Part shown: positions 17,446-26,647 of the stretch, in pieces
Layout: each line of letters starts with the position of its first letter
Position numbering within the stretch: the first letter of the stretch is position 1
From: Flavobacterium kingsejongi
Lineage (GTDB): Bacteria > Bacteroidota > Bacteroidia > Flavobacteriales > Flavobacteriaceae
NCBI RefSeq assembly: GCF_003076475.1
Contig: NZ_CP020919.1
Coordinates: 1,364,001 to 1,428,000, forward strand
Direction: 5' to 3'
Length of the DNA: 64,000 nt
The notes under the pieces: generated by a model
The model's input: the letters and a program-made list of their open reading frames with translations, nothing else
What the model was told of the DNA's origin: nothing
Databases searched by the model: none
Position numbers and translations under genes: made by a program

Positions 17446-19293
17446 ATGTGTGGAATTGTTGGTTATATAGGTCACAGGGAAGCTTATCCTGTTATTATTA
17501 AGGGTCTTAAAAGACTGGAGTACAGAGGATATGATAGTGCTGGGATCGTGTTGTATGACGGTGAAAAATTAAAATTATCAAAAACTAAAGGTAAAGTTTC
17601 GGATCTTGAAAAAAAATCAGCAGAAGAAATTACTACTAATGGTACTATAGGAATGGGGCATACCCGTTGGGCTACTCATGGAGTGCCAAACGATGTAAAT
17701 TCTCATCCGCATTACTCTAATTCTGGAGAATTAGTCATTATACATAATGGTATTATAGAGAATTATGAGCCGTTAAAGAAAGAGTTGATTAATAGAGGGT
17801 ATACCTTTAAATCTGATACTGATACCGAGGTATTGATTAATCTTATTGAAGATGTGCAGAAGAGTCATAACCTAAAATTAGGAAAGGCAGTACAGGTAGC
17901 TCTTAATCAGGTCGTGGGTGCGTATGCTATTGTGGTTTTTGACATAAAAAAGCCAAATGAAATTGTTGCTGCCCGTTTGGGTAGTCCATTGGCAATAGGA
18001 ATCGGTGAAAATGAATATTTCATTGCTTCCGATGCTACTCCTTTTATAGAATATACTTCAAATGCGATCTATCTTGAAGATGAAGAAATGGCAGTAGTCC
18101 GTTTGAATAAAGGCATGAAAATACGTAAGATTAAAGATGATTCTTTGGTTGATCCTTATATTCAGCAGTTGCAAATGAATCTGGAGCAGATAGAAAAAGG
18201 GGGGTATGATCATTTCATGCTGAAAGAAATCTATGAGCAGCCAAGTGTAATTAAGGATACCTACAGAGGCCGACTTTTGGCTAATGAGGGGATAATCAAA
18301 ATGGCCGGAATAGAAGATAACCTTGAGAAATTCGTAAATGCGCAGCGTATTGTTATTGTAGCTTGTGGAACGTCATGGCATGCCGGACTGGTAGCAGAGT
18401 ATATTTTTGAAGAGTTTACCAGAATCCCTGTTGAAGTAGAATATGCTTCTGAATTTCGTTACAGAAACCCTATTATAAATAAAGGGGATGTCATTATTGC
18501 TATTTCTCAATCGGGAGAAACAGCAGATACTTTGGCGGCTATTAAATTGGCTAAAGAAAAAGGTGCTTTTGTGTTTGGTGTTTGTAATGTAGTTGGTTCT
18601 TCCATTTCAAGAGAAACCCATGCAGGAGCTTACACTCATGCAGGGCCTGAAATTGGTGTGGCTTCTACAAAAGCTTTCACTACTCAGATTACAGTTTTAA
18701 CATTGATATCATTGCGTATTGCTAAGGCAAAAGGTACATTATCACATTCTGATTATCACAATTATCTTGCGGAACTGGAAACGATTCCTGAAAAAGTTGC
18801 TGAGGCATTAAAATGTAATGATGTAGCGAAACAAATCGCGGCTATTTATAAAGATTCTCCAAATTGCCTGTATTTAGGTAGAGGGTATAATTTCCCTGTA
18901 GCTTTGGAAGGTGCTTTGAAGCTAAAAGAAATCTCCTATATTCATGCAGAAGGTTATCCTGCTGCGGAAATGAAACACGGACCAATTGCTTTGATCGATG
19001 AGCATATGCCGGTTATTGTTATTGCGCCGAGACAAGGGCATTATGATAAAGTAGTAAGTAATATCCAGGAGATTAAATCCAGAAGTGGTAAAATTATTGC
19101 CGTGGTGACCAAAGGGGATGTGCAGGTACGTGATCTTGCAGATCATGTGATCGAAATTCCGGATACAGTGGATGCTTTGTCGCCTTTGTTGACGACTATT
19201 CCATTACAATTGCTTTCTTACCATATTGCGGTAATGCGGGAATGTAATGTAGATCAGCCACGAAATCTTGCTAAATCAGTTACGGTTGAATAA
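17446..19293 (+). CDS. glmS: glutamine--fructose-6-phosphate aminotransferase (isomerizing)
   Basis: 615 residues, full length. It begins MCGIVGYIG, where Cys2 is the glutaminase nucleophile, with RGYDSAGI and GHTRWATHG in the class II amidotransferase domain. Two SIS domains follow (ACGTSWHAGLVAEY, SQSGETADTLAA, CLYLGRGYNFPVALEGALKLKEISY), and the C-terminus ends LAKSVTVE, with the conserved lysine. It makes glucosamine-6-phosphate for peptidoglycan and LPS. No glmS ribozyme is visible in the 8-nt gap upstream. Confidence 0.97.
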   Translation: MCGIVGYIGHREAYPVIIKGLKRLEYRGYDSAGIVLYDGEKLKLSKTKGKVSDLEKKSAEEITTNGTIGMGHTRWATHGVPNDVNSHPHYSNSGELVIIHNGIIENYEPLKKELINRGYTFKSDTDTEVLINLIEDVQKSHNLKLGKAVQVALNQVVGAYAIVVFDIKKPNEIVAARLGSPLAIGIGENEYFIASDATPFIEYTSNAIYLEDEEMAVVRLNKGMKIRKIKDDSLVDPYIQQLQMNLEQIEKGGYDHFMLKEIYEQPSVIKDTYRGRLLANEGIIKMAGIEDNLEKFVNAQRIVIVACGTSWHAGLVAEYIFEEFTRIPVEVEYASEFRYRNPIINKGDVIIAISQSGETADTLAAIKLAKEKGAFVFGVCNVVGSSISRETHAGAYTHAGPEIGVASTKAFTTQITVLTLISLRIAKAKGTLSHSDYHNYLAELETIPEKVAEALKCNDVAKQIAAIYKDSPNCLYLGRGYNFPVALEGALKLKEISYIHAEGYPAAEMKHGPIALIDEHMPVIVIAPRQGHYDKVVSNIQEIKSRSGKIIAVVTKGDVQVRDLADHVIEIPDTVDALSPLLTTIPLQLLSYHIAVMRECNVDQPRNLAKSVTVE

Positions 19294-19312
19294 GTAAAAT
19301 ATAAAGAAAAGT

Positions 19313-19346
19313 AAAAAGGGCAGAAAATAATTTTTCTGCCCTTTTT
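19313..19346 (+). terminator. glmS terminator
   Basis: 15-bp arms AAAAAGGGCAGAAAA / TTTTCTGCCCTTTTT with a 4-nt loop lie 20 nt after the glmS stop and end in a T-run. Confidence 0.9.
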
Positions 19347-19480
19347 TTATTTGTAGTTGTAAAGTAGATGGTGATTGAATCGTTGTTTGCTGGGATGTCG
19401 GGGCATGAGGTATATTTAAAAAGGGGGATTAAGGTTGTTCTTTCTCCCAAGAAACCAACAATCCTGTAAAACATCGATAA

Positions 19481-21100
<1,620 letters not shown>

Positions 21101-21167
21101 TTGGCAGATGATCGTATAATCCAAATGGATTTTACTATCTAAACCATTCACTGTAAACTAAAAAACT

Positions 21168-21446
21168 ATGTATTTACAAATTGTATCGCCAGAAGCTACA
21201 CTATTTTCAGGAGAAGTTACTTCGGTAACCGTGCCAGGTGTTGACGGTGAGTTTCAAATGTTGAATAACCACGCTGCCATCGTTTCTGTTTTGGTAGAAG
21301 GTACTATTAAGATTGCAGCTCCAAGCTTTGCGACAAGCACAAGTTTTGAACAGAAATATTCAAAAAATGCCGATAAATATTTATTGCCGATCAAATCCGG
21401 AACATTGGAAATGAATGACAATAAAATAATGATTCTGGTAGACTAA
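21168..21446 (+). CDS. atpC: F1-ATP synthase epsilon subunit (short form)
   Basis: 92 residues: MYLQIVSPEATLFSGEV, VPGVDGEFQMLNNHA, and GTLEMNDNKIMILVD are epsilon-subunit beta-sandwich motifs. It lacks the C-terminal helical hairpin found in longer epsilon subunits (about 135 residues), so the ATP-hydrolysis inhibitory arm is absent. Short forms of this kind occur in the phylum. An IS3 element is inserted 10 nt after its stop. Confidence 0.92.
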   Translation: MYLQIVSPEATLFSGEVTSVTVPGVDGEFQMLNNHAAIVSVLVEGTIKIAAPSFATSTSFEQKYSKNADKYLLPIKSGTLEMNDNKIMILVD

Positions 21447-21508
21447 GAATCCTCTGTGTCTAGTCCTAGAATAGCAATACAGGATTAATAATAATAAAAG
21501 TACATTTT

Positions 21509-22366
21509 TTAGACAGAAGTAGCTTCATGGTTACTTCTGTTTTTTGTTTTATAGGTTTTCATTTCTATTTCTTTTTGCTGATGCATTTGCATCGGAGTAA
21601 GCATATGATTAGAGCAATGCGGTCTTACTAGATTATAAATCTGTATAGATTCCTTAACTACTAACTTAATAATATTAAGTTGCTGATCATTATACCTATC
21701 TACTAAAAACTCCTGTTTTAATATTCCATTTACCCTTTCAGCGACCGCATTTTGATATGGATCATAAGACTCAGTCATGCTACAGCGCAGGTTTTTAGTC
21801 TTGCGTATCACTTTTTGATATTCATCAGAACAATATTGTATACCTCTATCTGAGTGATGGATTAACGACAAACAACTATTTTTCCTGCTCTTAAGAGCCA
21901 TTTGTAAAGCTTTAAGACTATTTTCGGCATTTAAATTAGTAGCTACATTAAATCCCATGATCCGTTTTGAATATGCATCTGTTACTAAGCTTAAATAGCA
22001 GGGCTTACTTCTTTTTCCGATGTATGTAATATCGGATACCCAAACCTGTTCAGGACGTATTATTTTTAAGTTTTCAATTAAATTCTTGTGTTTTTTAAAA
22101 CGATGATATGAGTTAGTCGTAATATGATAGCTCCGTTTTGGAGATATTAGCAGATGGTTTACTTTGAGGATATTAAAAAACATATCTCTTCCAATCTTCA
22201 ATGCTCTAAGCTCCTGGTTTAATAAATAATACAACTTTCTCGTACCGATACGAGGCATTTTCATCCTAATCTTTCTTACCATAAGAATGACTTGTTCAGA
22301 CTTTGATTGCTTTAAGATTTTTCTTTTAATGCTACGATAATAGACCTGCCTGTCTATCCCGAACAA
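21509..22366 (-). CDS. IS3-family transposase OrfB (DDE catalytic part), copy 1
   Basis: 285 residues counted from a TTG. The catalytic rve domain has VWVSDITYIG (first Asp), HSDRGIQYC (second Asp) and NAVAERVNGILKQE (Glu). The OrfB frame stays open upstream through the end of orfA. It is most likely made as an OrfAB fusion of 433 residues (22809 to 21509) by -1 frameshifting at 22402-22408, not from the TTG. The fusion carries out strand transfer of the element. Confidence 0.93.
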   Translation of the reverse strand: MFGIDRQVYYRSIKRKILKQSKSEQVILMVRKIRMKMPRIGTRKLYYLLNQELRALKIGRDMFFNILKVNHLLISPKRSYHITTNSYHRFKKHKNLIENLKIIRPEQVWVSDITYIGKRSKPCYLSLVTDAYSKRIMGFNVATNLNAENSLKALQMALKSRKNSCLSLIHHSDRGIQYCSDEYQKVIRKTKNLRCSMTESYDPYQNAVAERVNGILKQEFLVDRYNDQQLNIIKLVVKESIQIYNLVRPHCSNHMLTPMQMHQQKEIEMKTYKTKNRSNHEATSV

Positions 22367-22380
22367 ACTACAGGTAAAAC

Positions 22381-22809
22381 CTAAGGTTTGTTTTTGTTCT
22401 TCTTTAAATAGGACAATTGTTCGGGTGATGAGTTTTTTCGGATATCGATATTATATTCTTTCTCTGCAATATCAATAAGCATATCAAAAATAATAGCTTT
22501 CTTATCCGTAAAATTAACTTGTTGCTCCAGATGAGCTTTCTGTTTTTCAAGAAGCGTAACTTTAGCTTCGAGTTCCATGATTTGCTGTTCAGGTGTTTTA
22601 GCCATTTGAGATGGGGTTTGGGTTTCCCAATCAAAGTTACCAAATTTTCTAAGCCAACTAACAACTGTTGAACGTGCTTGCACACCATATTTTTTACAAG
22701 CTCCATGTGTAGATAACTCTCCTCGTTCAATCTCATGGACGATTTGCAATTTGAGAGACATACTGTAATCTCGCTGGGTTCGCTTTACATAATTTTTCTC
22801 TTTAGACAT
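22381..22809 (-). CDS. IS3-family OrfA (helix-turn-helix DNA-binding part), copy 1
   Basis: 142 residues. The N-terminal helix-turn-helix (QIVHEIERGELSTHGACKKYGVQARSTVVSWLRK) is followed by a leucine-zipper-like coiled coil (MELEAKVTLLEKQKAHLEQQV). It binds the terminal inverted repeats and, alone, usually limits transposition. It ends TAG 33 nt downstream of the slippery heptamer. Confidence 0.92.
   Translation of the reverse strand: MSKEKNYVKRTQRDYSMSLKLQIVHEIERGELSTHGACKKYGVQARSTVVSWLRKFGNFDWETQTPSQMAKTPEQQIMELEAKVTLLEKQKAHLEQQVNFTDKKAIIFDMLIDIAEKEYNIDIRKNSSPEQLSYLKKNKNKP
22402..22408 (-). other. programmed -1 frameshift slippery heptamer of IS3 copy 1
   Basis: On the minus strand, T TTA AAG in the orfA frame (codons TAT TTA AAG) fits X XXY YYZ exactly. 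After slipping, the frame reads GAA GAA CAA and continues openly into OrfB (residues before LFGIDRQVYY). Confidence 0.8.
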
Positions 22810-22862
22810 AATTGAGTTTTTTTTTGTATCGCTATTTCAGGACGGGACACTGTATAGATAAT

Positions 22863-22893
22863 AAAACGTCCCGATATTCTCGGGACGTTTTTT
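22863..22893 (+). terminator. hairpin terminator, probably the original atpD-atpC terminator
   Basis: 11-bp arms AAAACGTCCCG / CGGGACGTTTT with a 7-nt loop and T-run. With the IS3 copy removed, it would lie about 30 nt after the atpC stop. The IS insertion moved it 1.4 kb away. Confidence 0.85.
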
Positions 22894-22948
22894 GTTTTAA
22901 GGGGCTTTTTATACTTAGAAACGTATTTGTTCCAAGCAGTGAGGTTTA

Positions 22949-23179
22949 CTATGGGGATATCGTTTTAAAATCGGCTTCCTGGCTGTATTCTATGATGTCG
23001 CCAGGCTGGCAATTCAAGACCTGGCAAATGGCCTGAAGCGTAGAAAGCCGGATTGCTTTTGCCTTGCCCGTTTTTAGGATAGACAAGTTTGCGGTAGTCA
23101 TACCAATCTTCTCTGCAAGTTCATTAGAACGCATTTTCCTTCGGGCAAGCATTACGTCAAGATTGATAATTATTGGCAT
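22949..23179 (-). CDS. small XRE-family HTH regulator
   Basis: 76 residues from the ATG before PIIINLDVMLARRKM, where proteins of this type begin; the longer frame upstream overlaps the DUF2975 gene. The helix-turn-helix is RSNELAEKIGMTTANLSILKTGKAKAIRLSTLQAICQVL, ending CQPGDIIEY. It is a Cro/CI-type DNA binder. It starts 1 nt after the stop of the DUF2975 membrane protein; this DUF2975-XRE pairing is common and suggests a membrane-sensing regulator pair. Confidence 0.88.
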   Translation of the reverse strand: MPIIINLDVMLARRKMRSNELAEKIGMTTANLSILKTGKAKAIRLSTLQAICQVLNCQPGDIIEYSQEADFKTISP

Positions 23180-23180
23180 A

Positions 23181-23696
23181 TTACATTGATAAAGCTTTTT
23201 CTTCTTTTTGTTGTTTTGCAATTTGCAACATTTCACTGAGTACAATAAAAAATAGTCCCAGGCAGATGGTGAACAGGAAAAAATCGAAGCCGCCAACACG
23301 CAGCTGGATATCCAGTTCCGCTTTTGACAGTGCTTTATACAACGAAATGGGTAACGTCATCAGGAAAGATGCCCCAATAAAGCATTTGCCAATGCGCCCG
23401 ATGTATTTTATGACAAGATCATCGAGTATTCTTTTCATTGAAAAAAGAGTAAGCACTTTTCGTAACAGGAATACACCGTAAACGAACGTGCCAAAACCAA
23501 CAAAAAGCAACAGCAGGATAACTTGCGTTTCCATGGAAATTACAGTTACCTCTTCACCATTTACTTCAAAGGGGATTCCCGTAGAATCAGATCCGAATAG
23601 CAGGATTGGAATTAAAATAAGGAGCCCGGCGCCTGCCAATGCCGCAAAGAACAGGAAGATGTCCAGCAAAGCTCTTAAAAAGTAAAGTTTTTTCAT
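23181..23696 (-). CDS. DUF2975 membrane protein
   Basis: 171 residues with four hydrophobic segments (about residues 8-34, 58-80, 103-123 and 137-160) and a short periplasmic loop with PFEVNGEEVTV. This fits DUF2975, usually encoded next to a small XRE regulator as here. Its function is unknown. An inverted repeat at 23738-23754 upstream may be its operator. Confidence 0.8.
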   Translation of the reverse strand: MKKLYFLRALLDIFLFFAALAGAGLLILIPILLFGSDSTGIPFEVNGEEVTVISMETQVILLLLFVGFGTFVYGVFLLRKVLTLFSMKRILDDLVIKYIGRIGKCFIGASFLMTLPISLYKALSKAELDIQLRVGGFDFFLFTICLGLFFIVLSEMLQIAKQQKEEKALSM

Positions 23697-23737
23697 TGTA
23701 AGGAGAAAAGTAAGGATTATTGAGTAAAGGTATAAAA

Positions 23738-23754
23738 TTATTGTAAAACAATAA
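23738..23754. promoter_or_regulatory. inverted repeat between DUF2975-XRE and bioF
   Basis: TTATTGT-AAA-ACAATAA, perfect 7-bp arms with a 3-nt spacer, lies in the 125-bp divergent gap. The likely user is the XRE regulator acting on its own operon. It does not resemble the BirA box. Confidence 0.4.
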
Positions 23755-23809
23755 CTAATTACTGCGCTACGGCTAAAAATTAAATTTAATATTTCTACGG
23801 AGATTTATA

Positions 23810-23817
23810 TACATTTG
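23810..23817 (+). promoter_or_regulatory. -7 promoter motif almost touching the bioF start
   Basis: TACATTTG (TAnnTTTG) ends only 4 nt before the bioF ATG at 23822. Transcription from it would begin at or very near the ATG, implying a leaderless mRNA. No -33 TTG at standard spacing. Confidence 0.4.
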
Positions 23818-23821
23818 CGAT

Positions 23822-25000
23822 ATGGCGGTACAATTTCCTAAATCACTGGCTCTAAAGCTTTCCACACGCGAAGACAATGCTTCCCTGCGGCAATTACAGC
23901 CTGTATCTAATTTAATAGATTTTTCTTCGAACGATTACTTGGGGTTTTCAAAATCGGAAGTGATTTTTAGTGCAGTTCATTCCTATCTAATAGAAAAAGG
24001 TATTAATAGCAATGGATCAACCGGGTCAAGGTTGCTATCTGGAAATCATAATTTGTATGAAATCACTGAAGCTTACATTGCGGAATTTCATCAGGCAGAG
24101 TCGGCTTTAATTTTTAATTCAGGCTATGATGCTAATATTGGTTTTTTTAGTGCTGTACCTCAAAAAAATGATTTAGTCCTTTTTGATGAATATTGCCATG
24201 CATCAATACGCGCTGGTATCCAGCTTTCTCATTCCAAAGCATATAAATTCAGGCATAATGACCTGGACCAACTGGAGCAACTGATTCTGCGTTGTAAAGC
24301 TTCGGAAAAGGGACAGGGAGAAATTTATATCGCAACAGAATCGGTTTTTTCTATGGATGGTGATAGTCCGGATTTTAAGCGGTTAATTGAAATAGCAGCA
24401 AAATACAATTGCCTCCTGGTAGTAGATGAAGCTCATGCCTTAGGGGTTTTTGGCACTTCGGGGGAAGGCCTTCTACAATATTTAGGACTGCAGGATCAGG
24501 TTTTTGCAAGAATAATGACCTTTGGGAAAGGTCTCGGTTGTCATGGTGCAGCGATACTCGGAGCGGATGGGTTAAAAAAATACCTCATCAATTTTGCCCG
24601 CAGTTTTATTTATACAACGGCTTTGCCTCCTCATGCTCTTGCTACTATTTTTAAGGCTTACGAACAATTGGCCGTTTGTACTGCTGAGGATGGATTTCCA
24701 GTAAACAGTATTCGTATATTGCGGGAAAATATAAGCCACTTTAATGCCAAAATAATGGAATTGGGATTGACAAATTATTTTATACCCAGCAATTCAGCAA
24801 TTCACTGTGCGCTTATAGGTGGAAATGCCAATTGTCGCGCTGCGGGCCAATTTCTAAAGGAAAAGGGCTTTGAGGTGAAAGCAATATTGGCCCCCACTGT
24901 TACGGAAGGGGAAGAGCGCTTGCGTTTTTGTCTTCACAGCTACACTACAACAACCCAAATTACTGAGGTTTTGGAAGCTTTTGCCGAATATAGGGGATAA
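23822..25000 (+). CDS. bioF: 8-amino-7-oxononanoate synthase
   Basis: 392 residues. It is a PLP-dependent alpha-oxoamine synthase: IDFSSNDYLGFS, NGSTGSRLLSGNH, LVVDEAHALGVFG, and the PLP lysine at about residue 236 in FGKGLGCHGAAIL. It condenses pimeloyl-ACP/CoA with L-alanine in biotin synthesis. The ATG at 23822 is supported by the family start (FPKSLALKLSTREDN). It is separated from bioD-bioA by the AI-2E pseudogene and the prophage. It is tail-to-tail with the AI-2E gene (1-nt gap). Confidence 0.92.
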   Translation: MAVQFPKSLALKLSTREDNASLRQLQPVSNLIDFSSNDYLGFSKSEVIFSAVHSYLIEKGINSNGSTGSRLLSGNHNLYEITEAYIAEFHQAESALIFNSGYDANIGFFSAVPQKNDLVLFDEYCHASIRAGIQLSHSKAYKFRHNDLDQLEQLILRCKASEKGQGEIYIATESVFSMDGDSPDFKRLIEIAAKYNCLLVVDEAHALGVFGTSGEGLLQYLGLQDQVFARIMTFGKGLGCHGAAILGADGLKKYLINFARSFIYTTALPPHALATIFKAYEQLAVCTAEDGFPVNSIRILRENISHFNAKIMELGLTNYFIPSNSAIHCALIGGNANCRAAGQFLKEKGFEVKAILAPTVTEGEERLRFCLHSYTTTTQITEVLEAFAEYRG

Positions 25001-25001
25001 G

Positions 25002-26105
25002 TTATTTTTCATCAGCTTCCTGTAGCAATTGCTTTTTTTTGCCGAGCCAATAGGATTGTTCTTCCCCAAAAAGATAGGCGTAAGGCCGTGTTTCCGGGCT
25101 CAGTTCAAAAAGGTTTTTCAATATTGCAATGGTTGGAATAATGAGGATCATTCCCATCAATCCCCAGATCGTACCCCCAATTAGAAGGCCAATAAATGTG
25201 ACTAAAGCATTCAGATTAACATTGCTTCCCGTAATTCTTGGGGTAAGATAACTACTCTCAACGAGCTGAATAATCGTAAAGGAAACCACCACTGCTGCCG
25301 GATAGAAAAAGCTATCTTTAGTGATCAATGCAAACAGGAAAGGCAGTAACGCTCCAACCATAGGTCCCAAATAGGGAATAATATTGAGCATTCCGGCAAT
25401 CATTCCGAAGAATATGGCATGTTTGATTCCGAGAGAGAACAATACAATAGAGTTGACAATACCTAAAATTACCATTACCTTACTCGCTCCCACAAGATAA
25501 TTTTGAACTATTTTTCGAATGGATACGATTTTTGCCATTACATCATCGTGTTTCTGTTCTTTAAATAAACGGGTTAAAAATATCGCTAAATGATCGCGGT
25601 ACAGCAGAAGGAAGAAAATGAATACTGGAAGTAACAAAAGATCGGACAAGGTACCTACAGTAGATAGTATCATCTTACCCATGCCTAATTACGATTTGTC
25701 TGCCATTTCGATGATCCGGTCCATTTTGAAGCCATTTTCCATTCCGGTTTCAATGGAAAAAGTTTCGTGTAACCATTTACTGATTTGAACAATATAAGTG
25801 TTGCACTTGGAAAATGCATCGCCATCAATATCTTTTACGAATGATTTAATTTGGAGAAAAATTAGAAAAATTAATCCGTTTACAGCAGTTATTGTGGACA
25901 ACAGCACAATAATGACACTCAGGGCACGTGGAATCTTAATGCGTTCCAGGCGATCACATAAAGGTGTCATCAGCATCGCGACATAACCTGAAACCATCAA
26001 TGGGACGATGAGCTTTTTGGCCATGATCATAAAAAAAACAATAATGATGATCAGTAATGAGATATAGACGGCTTTAATATAAGGCGGTATTTTACTTTTA
26101 AGCAT
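25002..26105 (-). pseudogene. AI-2E family transporter, broken by an in-frame stop and cut off from its promoter
   Basis: The N-terminal part (from MLKSKIPPYIKAVYIS at 26105) and the C-terminal part (from 25682) are in the same frame, separated only by a TAA at 25689-25691 (...ADKS stop LGMGKMIL...). Together they make a typical PerM/AI-2E permease with multiple helices and the family segments GMLNIIPYLGPMVGALLPF and GTIWGLMGMILIIPTIAI. A single-base change explains the stop; re-initiation at the ATG two codons later is possible but would lose half the protein. The start codon lies inside the candidate prophage target duplication, so the native upstream region is now 25 kb away. Confidence 0.8.
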
Positions 26106-26107
26106 AT
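26103..26107. repeat. candidate left target-site duplication of the prophage (CATAT)
   Basis: CATAT here and at 51356-51360; 5 bp is the Mu-family size. It overlaps the ATG of the AI-2E gene. In both ends 9 bp separate the duplication from the outermost transposase-like site. A sixth base (A) also matches, so the exact junction is uncertain by 1 bp. Confidence 0.55.
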
Positions 26108-26112
26108 AAGGG

Positions 26113-26280
26113 CTATAAAACGAATAGTACAAAAAGACAATAAATAAAAAAGGTCGAAAAGCCCAATAAAATAAGGCCTTAACGATAAAAAAGGTCGAAA
26201 TTATAAAAAAAACGAATTGTACATATACTACCATATACTACCATTATACTACCATTTAGCACTATAAAACGGGTCAGTAC
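26113..26280 (+). repeat. left-end transposase-site-like repeats (L1-L3)
   Basis: Three related sites point the same way: L1 CTATAAAACGAATAGTAC (26113-26130), L2 AAAAACGAATTGTACA (ending 26223), and L3 CTATAAAACGGGTCAGTAC (26262-26280). The right end carries the same L2 sequence inverted, twice. Mu transposase binds several such sites at each end. A direct repeat of AAAAAAGGTCGAAA (around 26148 and 26188) lies between L1 and L2. Confidence 0.6.
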
Positions 26281-26298
26281 TGTTTAAATACTACCATT
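26224..26298 (+). repeat. TATACTACCAT repeats near the prophage left end
   Basis: TATACTACCAT occurs at 26224-26234, 26234-26244 and 26245-26255, a spacing of 10-11 bp (one helical turn). A fourth ATACTACCATT lies at 26288-26298. It could be a protein-binding array; the function is unknown. This begins a gene-free stretch of about 540 bp (26108-26647) that holds the end sites, these repeats, three hairpins and a 12-bp repeat. Confidence 0.6.
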
Positions 26299-26318
26299 GA
26301 ACCAATGTAACCCATGTT

Positions 26319-26362
26319 AAAACCCCTTAAAACACTGATAAAATAGCGTTTTAAGGGGTTTT
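26319..26362. terminator. long hairpin in the prophage left end
   Basis: Perfect 15-bp arms AAAACCCCTTAAAAC / GTTTTAAGGGGTTTT with a 14-nt loop. It could insulate the prophage from the host on either strand. Confidence 0.65.
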
Positions 26363-26401
26363 AAAGTATATAAGGTCTGTATGTATGGTTTGTTTGTTGA
26401 T

Positions 26402-26423
26402 GCCTCTTTACAGAGGCTTTTTT
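26402..26423 (+). terminator. Rho-independent terminator with no gene in front of it
   Basis: GCCTCT-TTAC-AGAGGC followed by six T's is a textbook plus-strand terminator. No plus-strand gene precedes it between the prophage end and here, so it may end a short non-coding transcript or one entering from the host. Confidence 0.7.
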
Positions 26424-26463
26424 ATGCTTTGAAAAGTGGTTTTAAAATGTGAAATATAGAGTT

Positions 26464-26499
26464 GCGCATTCAGTTGGGCATTCAGTTGGGCATTCAAAA
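26464..26499 (+). repeat. three 12-bp tandem repeats (GGGCATTCAGTT)
   Basis: GCGCATTCAGTT, GGGCATTCAGTT and GGGCATTCAAAA follow one another exactly. They lie in the untranslated zone between the prophage end and the repressor terminator. Function unknown; a regulator-binding array is possible. Confidence 0.7.
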
Positions 26500-26531
26500 A
26501 ACACCAATTTAACAGTTTAAAAGATATAGAA

Positions 26532-26571
26532 AAAGCCTAAAACAGATCATAAATGATGTGTTTTAGGCTTT
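26532..26571 (-). terminator. terminator of the prophage repressor gene
   Basis: 13-bp arms AAAGCCTAAAACA / TGTTTTAGGCTTT extended by five more pairs after one mismatch. On the minus strand the stem is followed by a U-rich run. The repressor stop lies about 75 nt upstream. Just beyond are two copies of GTACCTACT spaced 12 bp (26574 and 26586). Confidence 0.75.
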
Positions 26572-26647
26572 AAGTACCTACTTATGTACCTACTAAGCAT
26601 CGACAATGTTTTGTTAAACACCTGTTATTTAGTTTATTAGCATTATA

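Larger units (their letters stand above)
21457..22849 (-). mobile_element. IS3-family insertion sequence, copy 1 (1393 bp)
   Basis: The boundaries come from comparison with the copy at 54836-56228, which appears base-identical over the stretches compared. Ends: left TGTCTAGTCCTAGAATAGC, right (reverse complement) TGTCCCGTCCTGAAATAGC, 19 of 24 terminal positions matching. A 3-bp direct repeat CTG flanks it (21454-21456 and 22850-22852), the size expected for IS3. It carries orfA and orfB on the minus strand with a -1 frameshift signal. It separates atpC from the hairpin terminator at 22863. Confidence 0.93.

Noticed and set aside
17437..17446. glmS ribozyme/riboswitch upstream of glmS
   Set aside because: The gap to the DUF4270 gene is only 8 nt, leaving no room for the ribozyme.
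26402..26423. tRNA-associated integration site suggested by the terminator hairpin
   Set aside because: No tRNA cloverleaf is visible near it and there is no tyrosine integrase; the element carries a DDE transposase instead.
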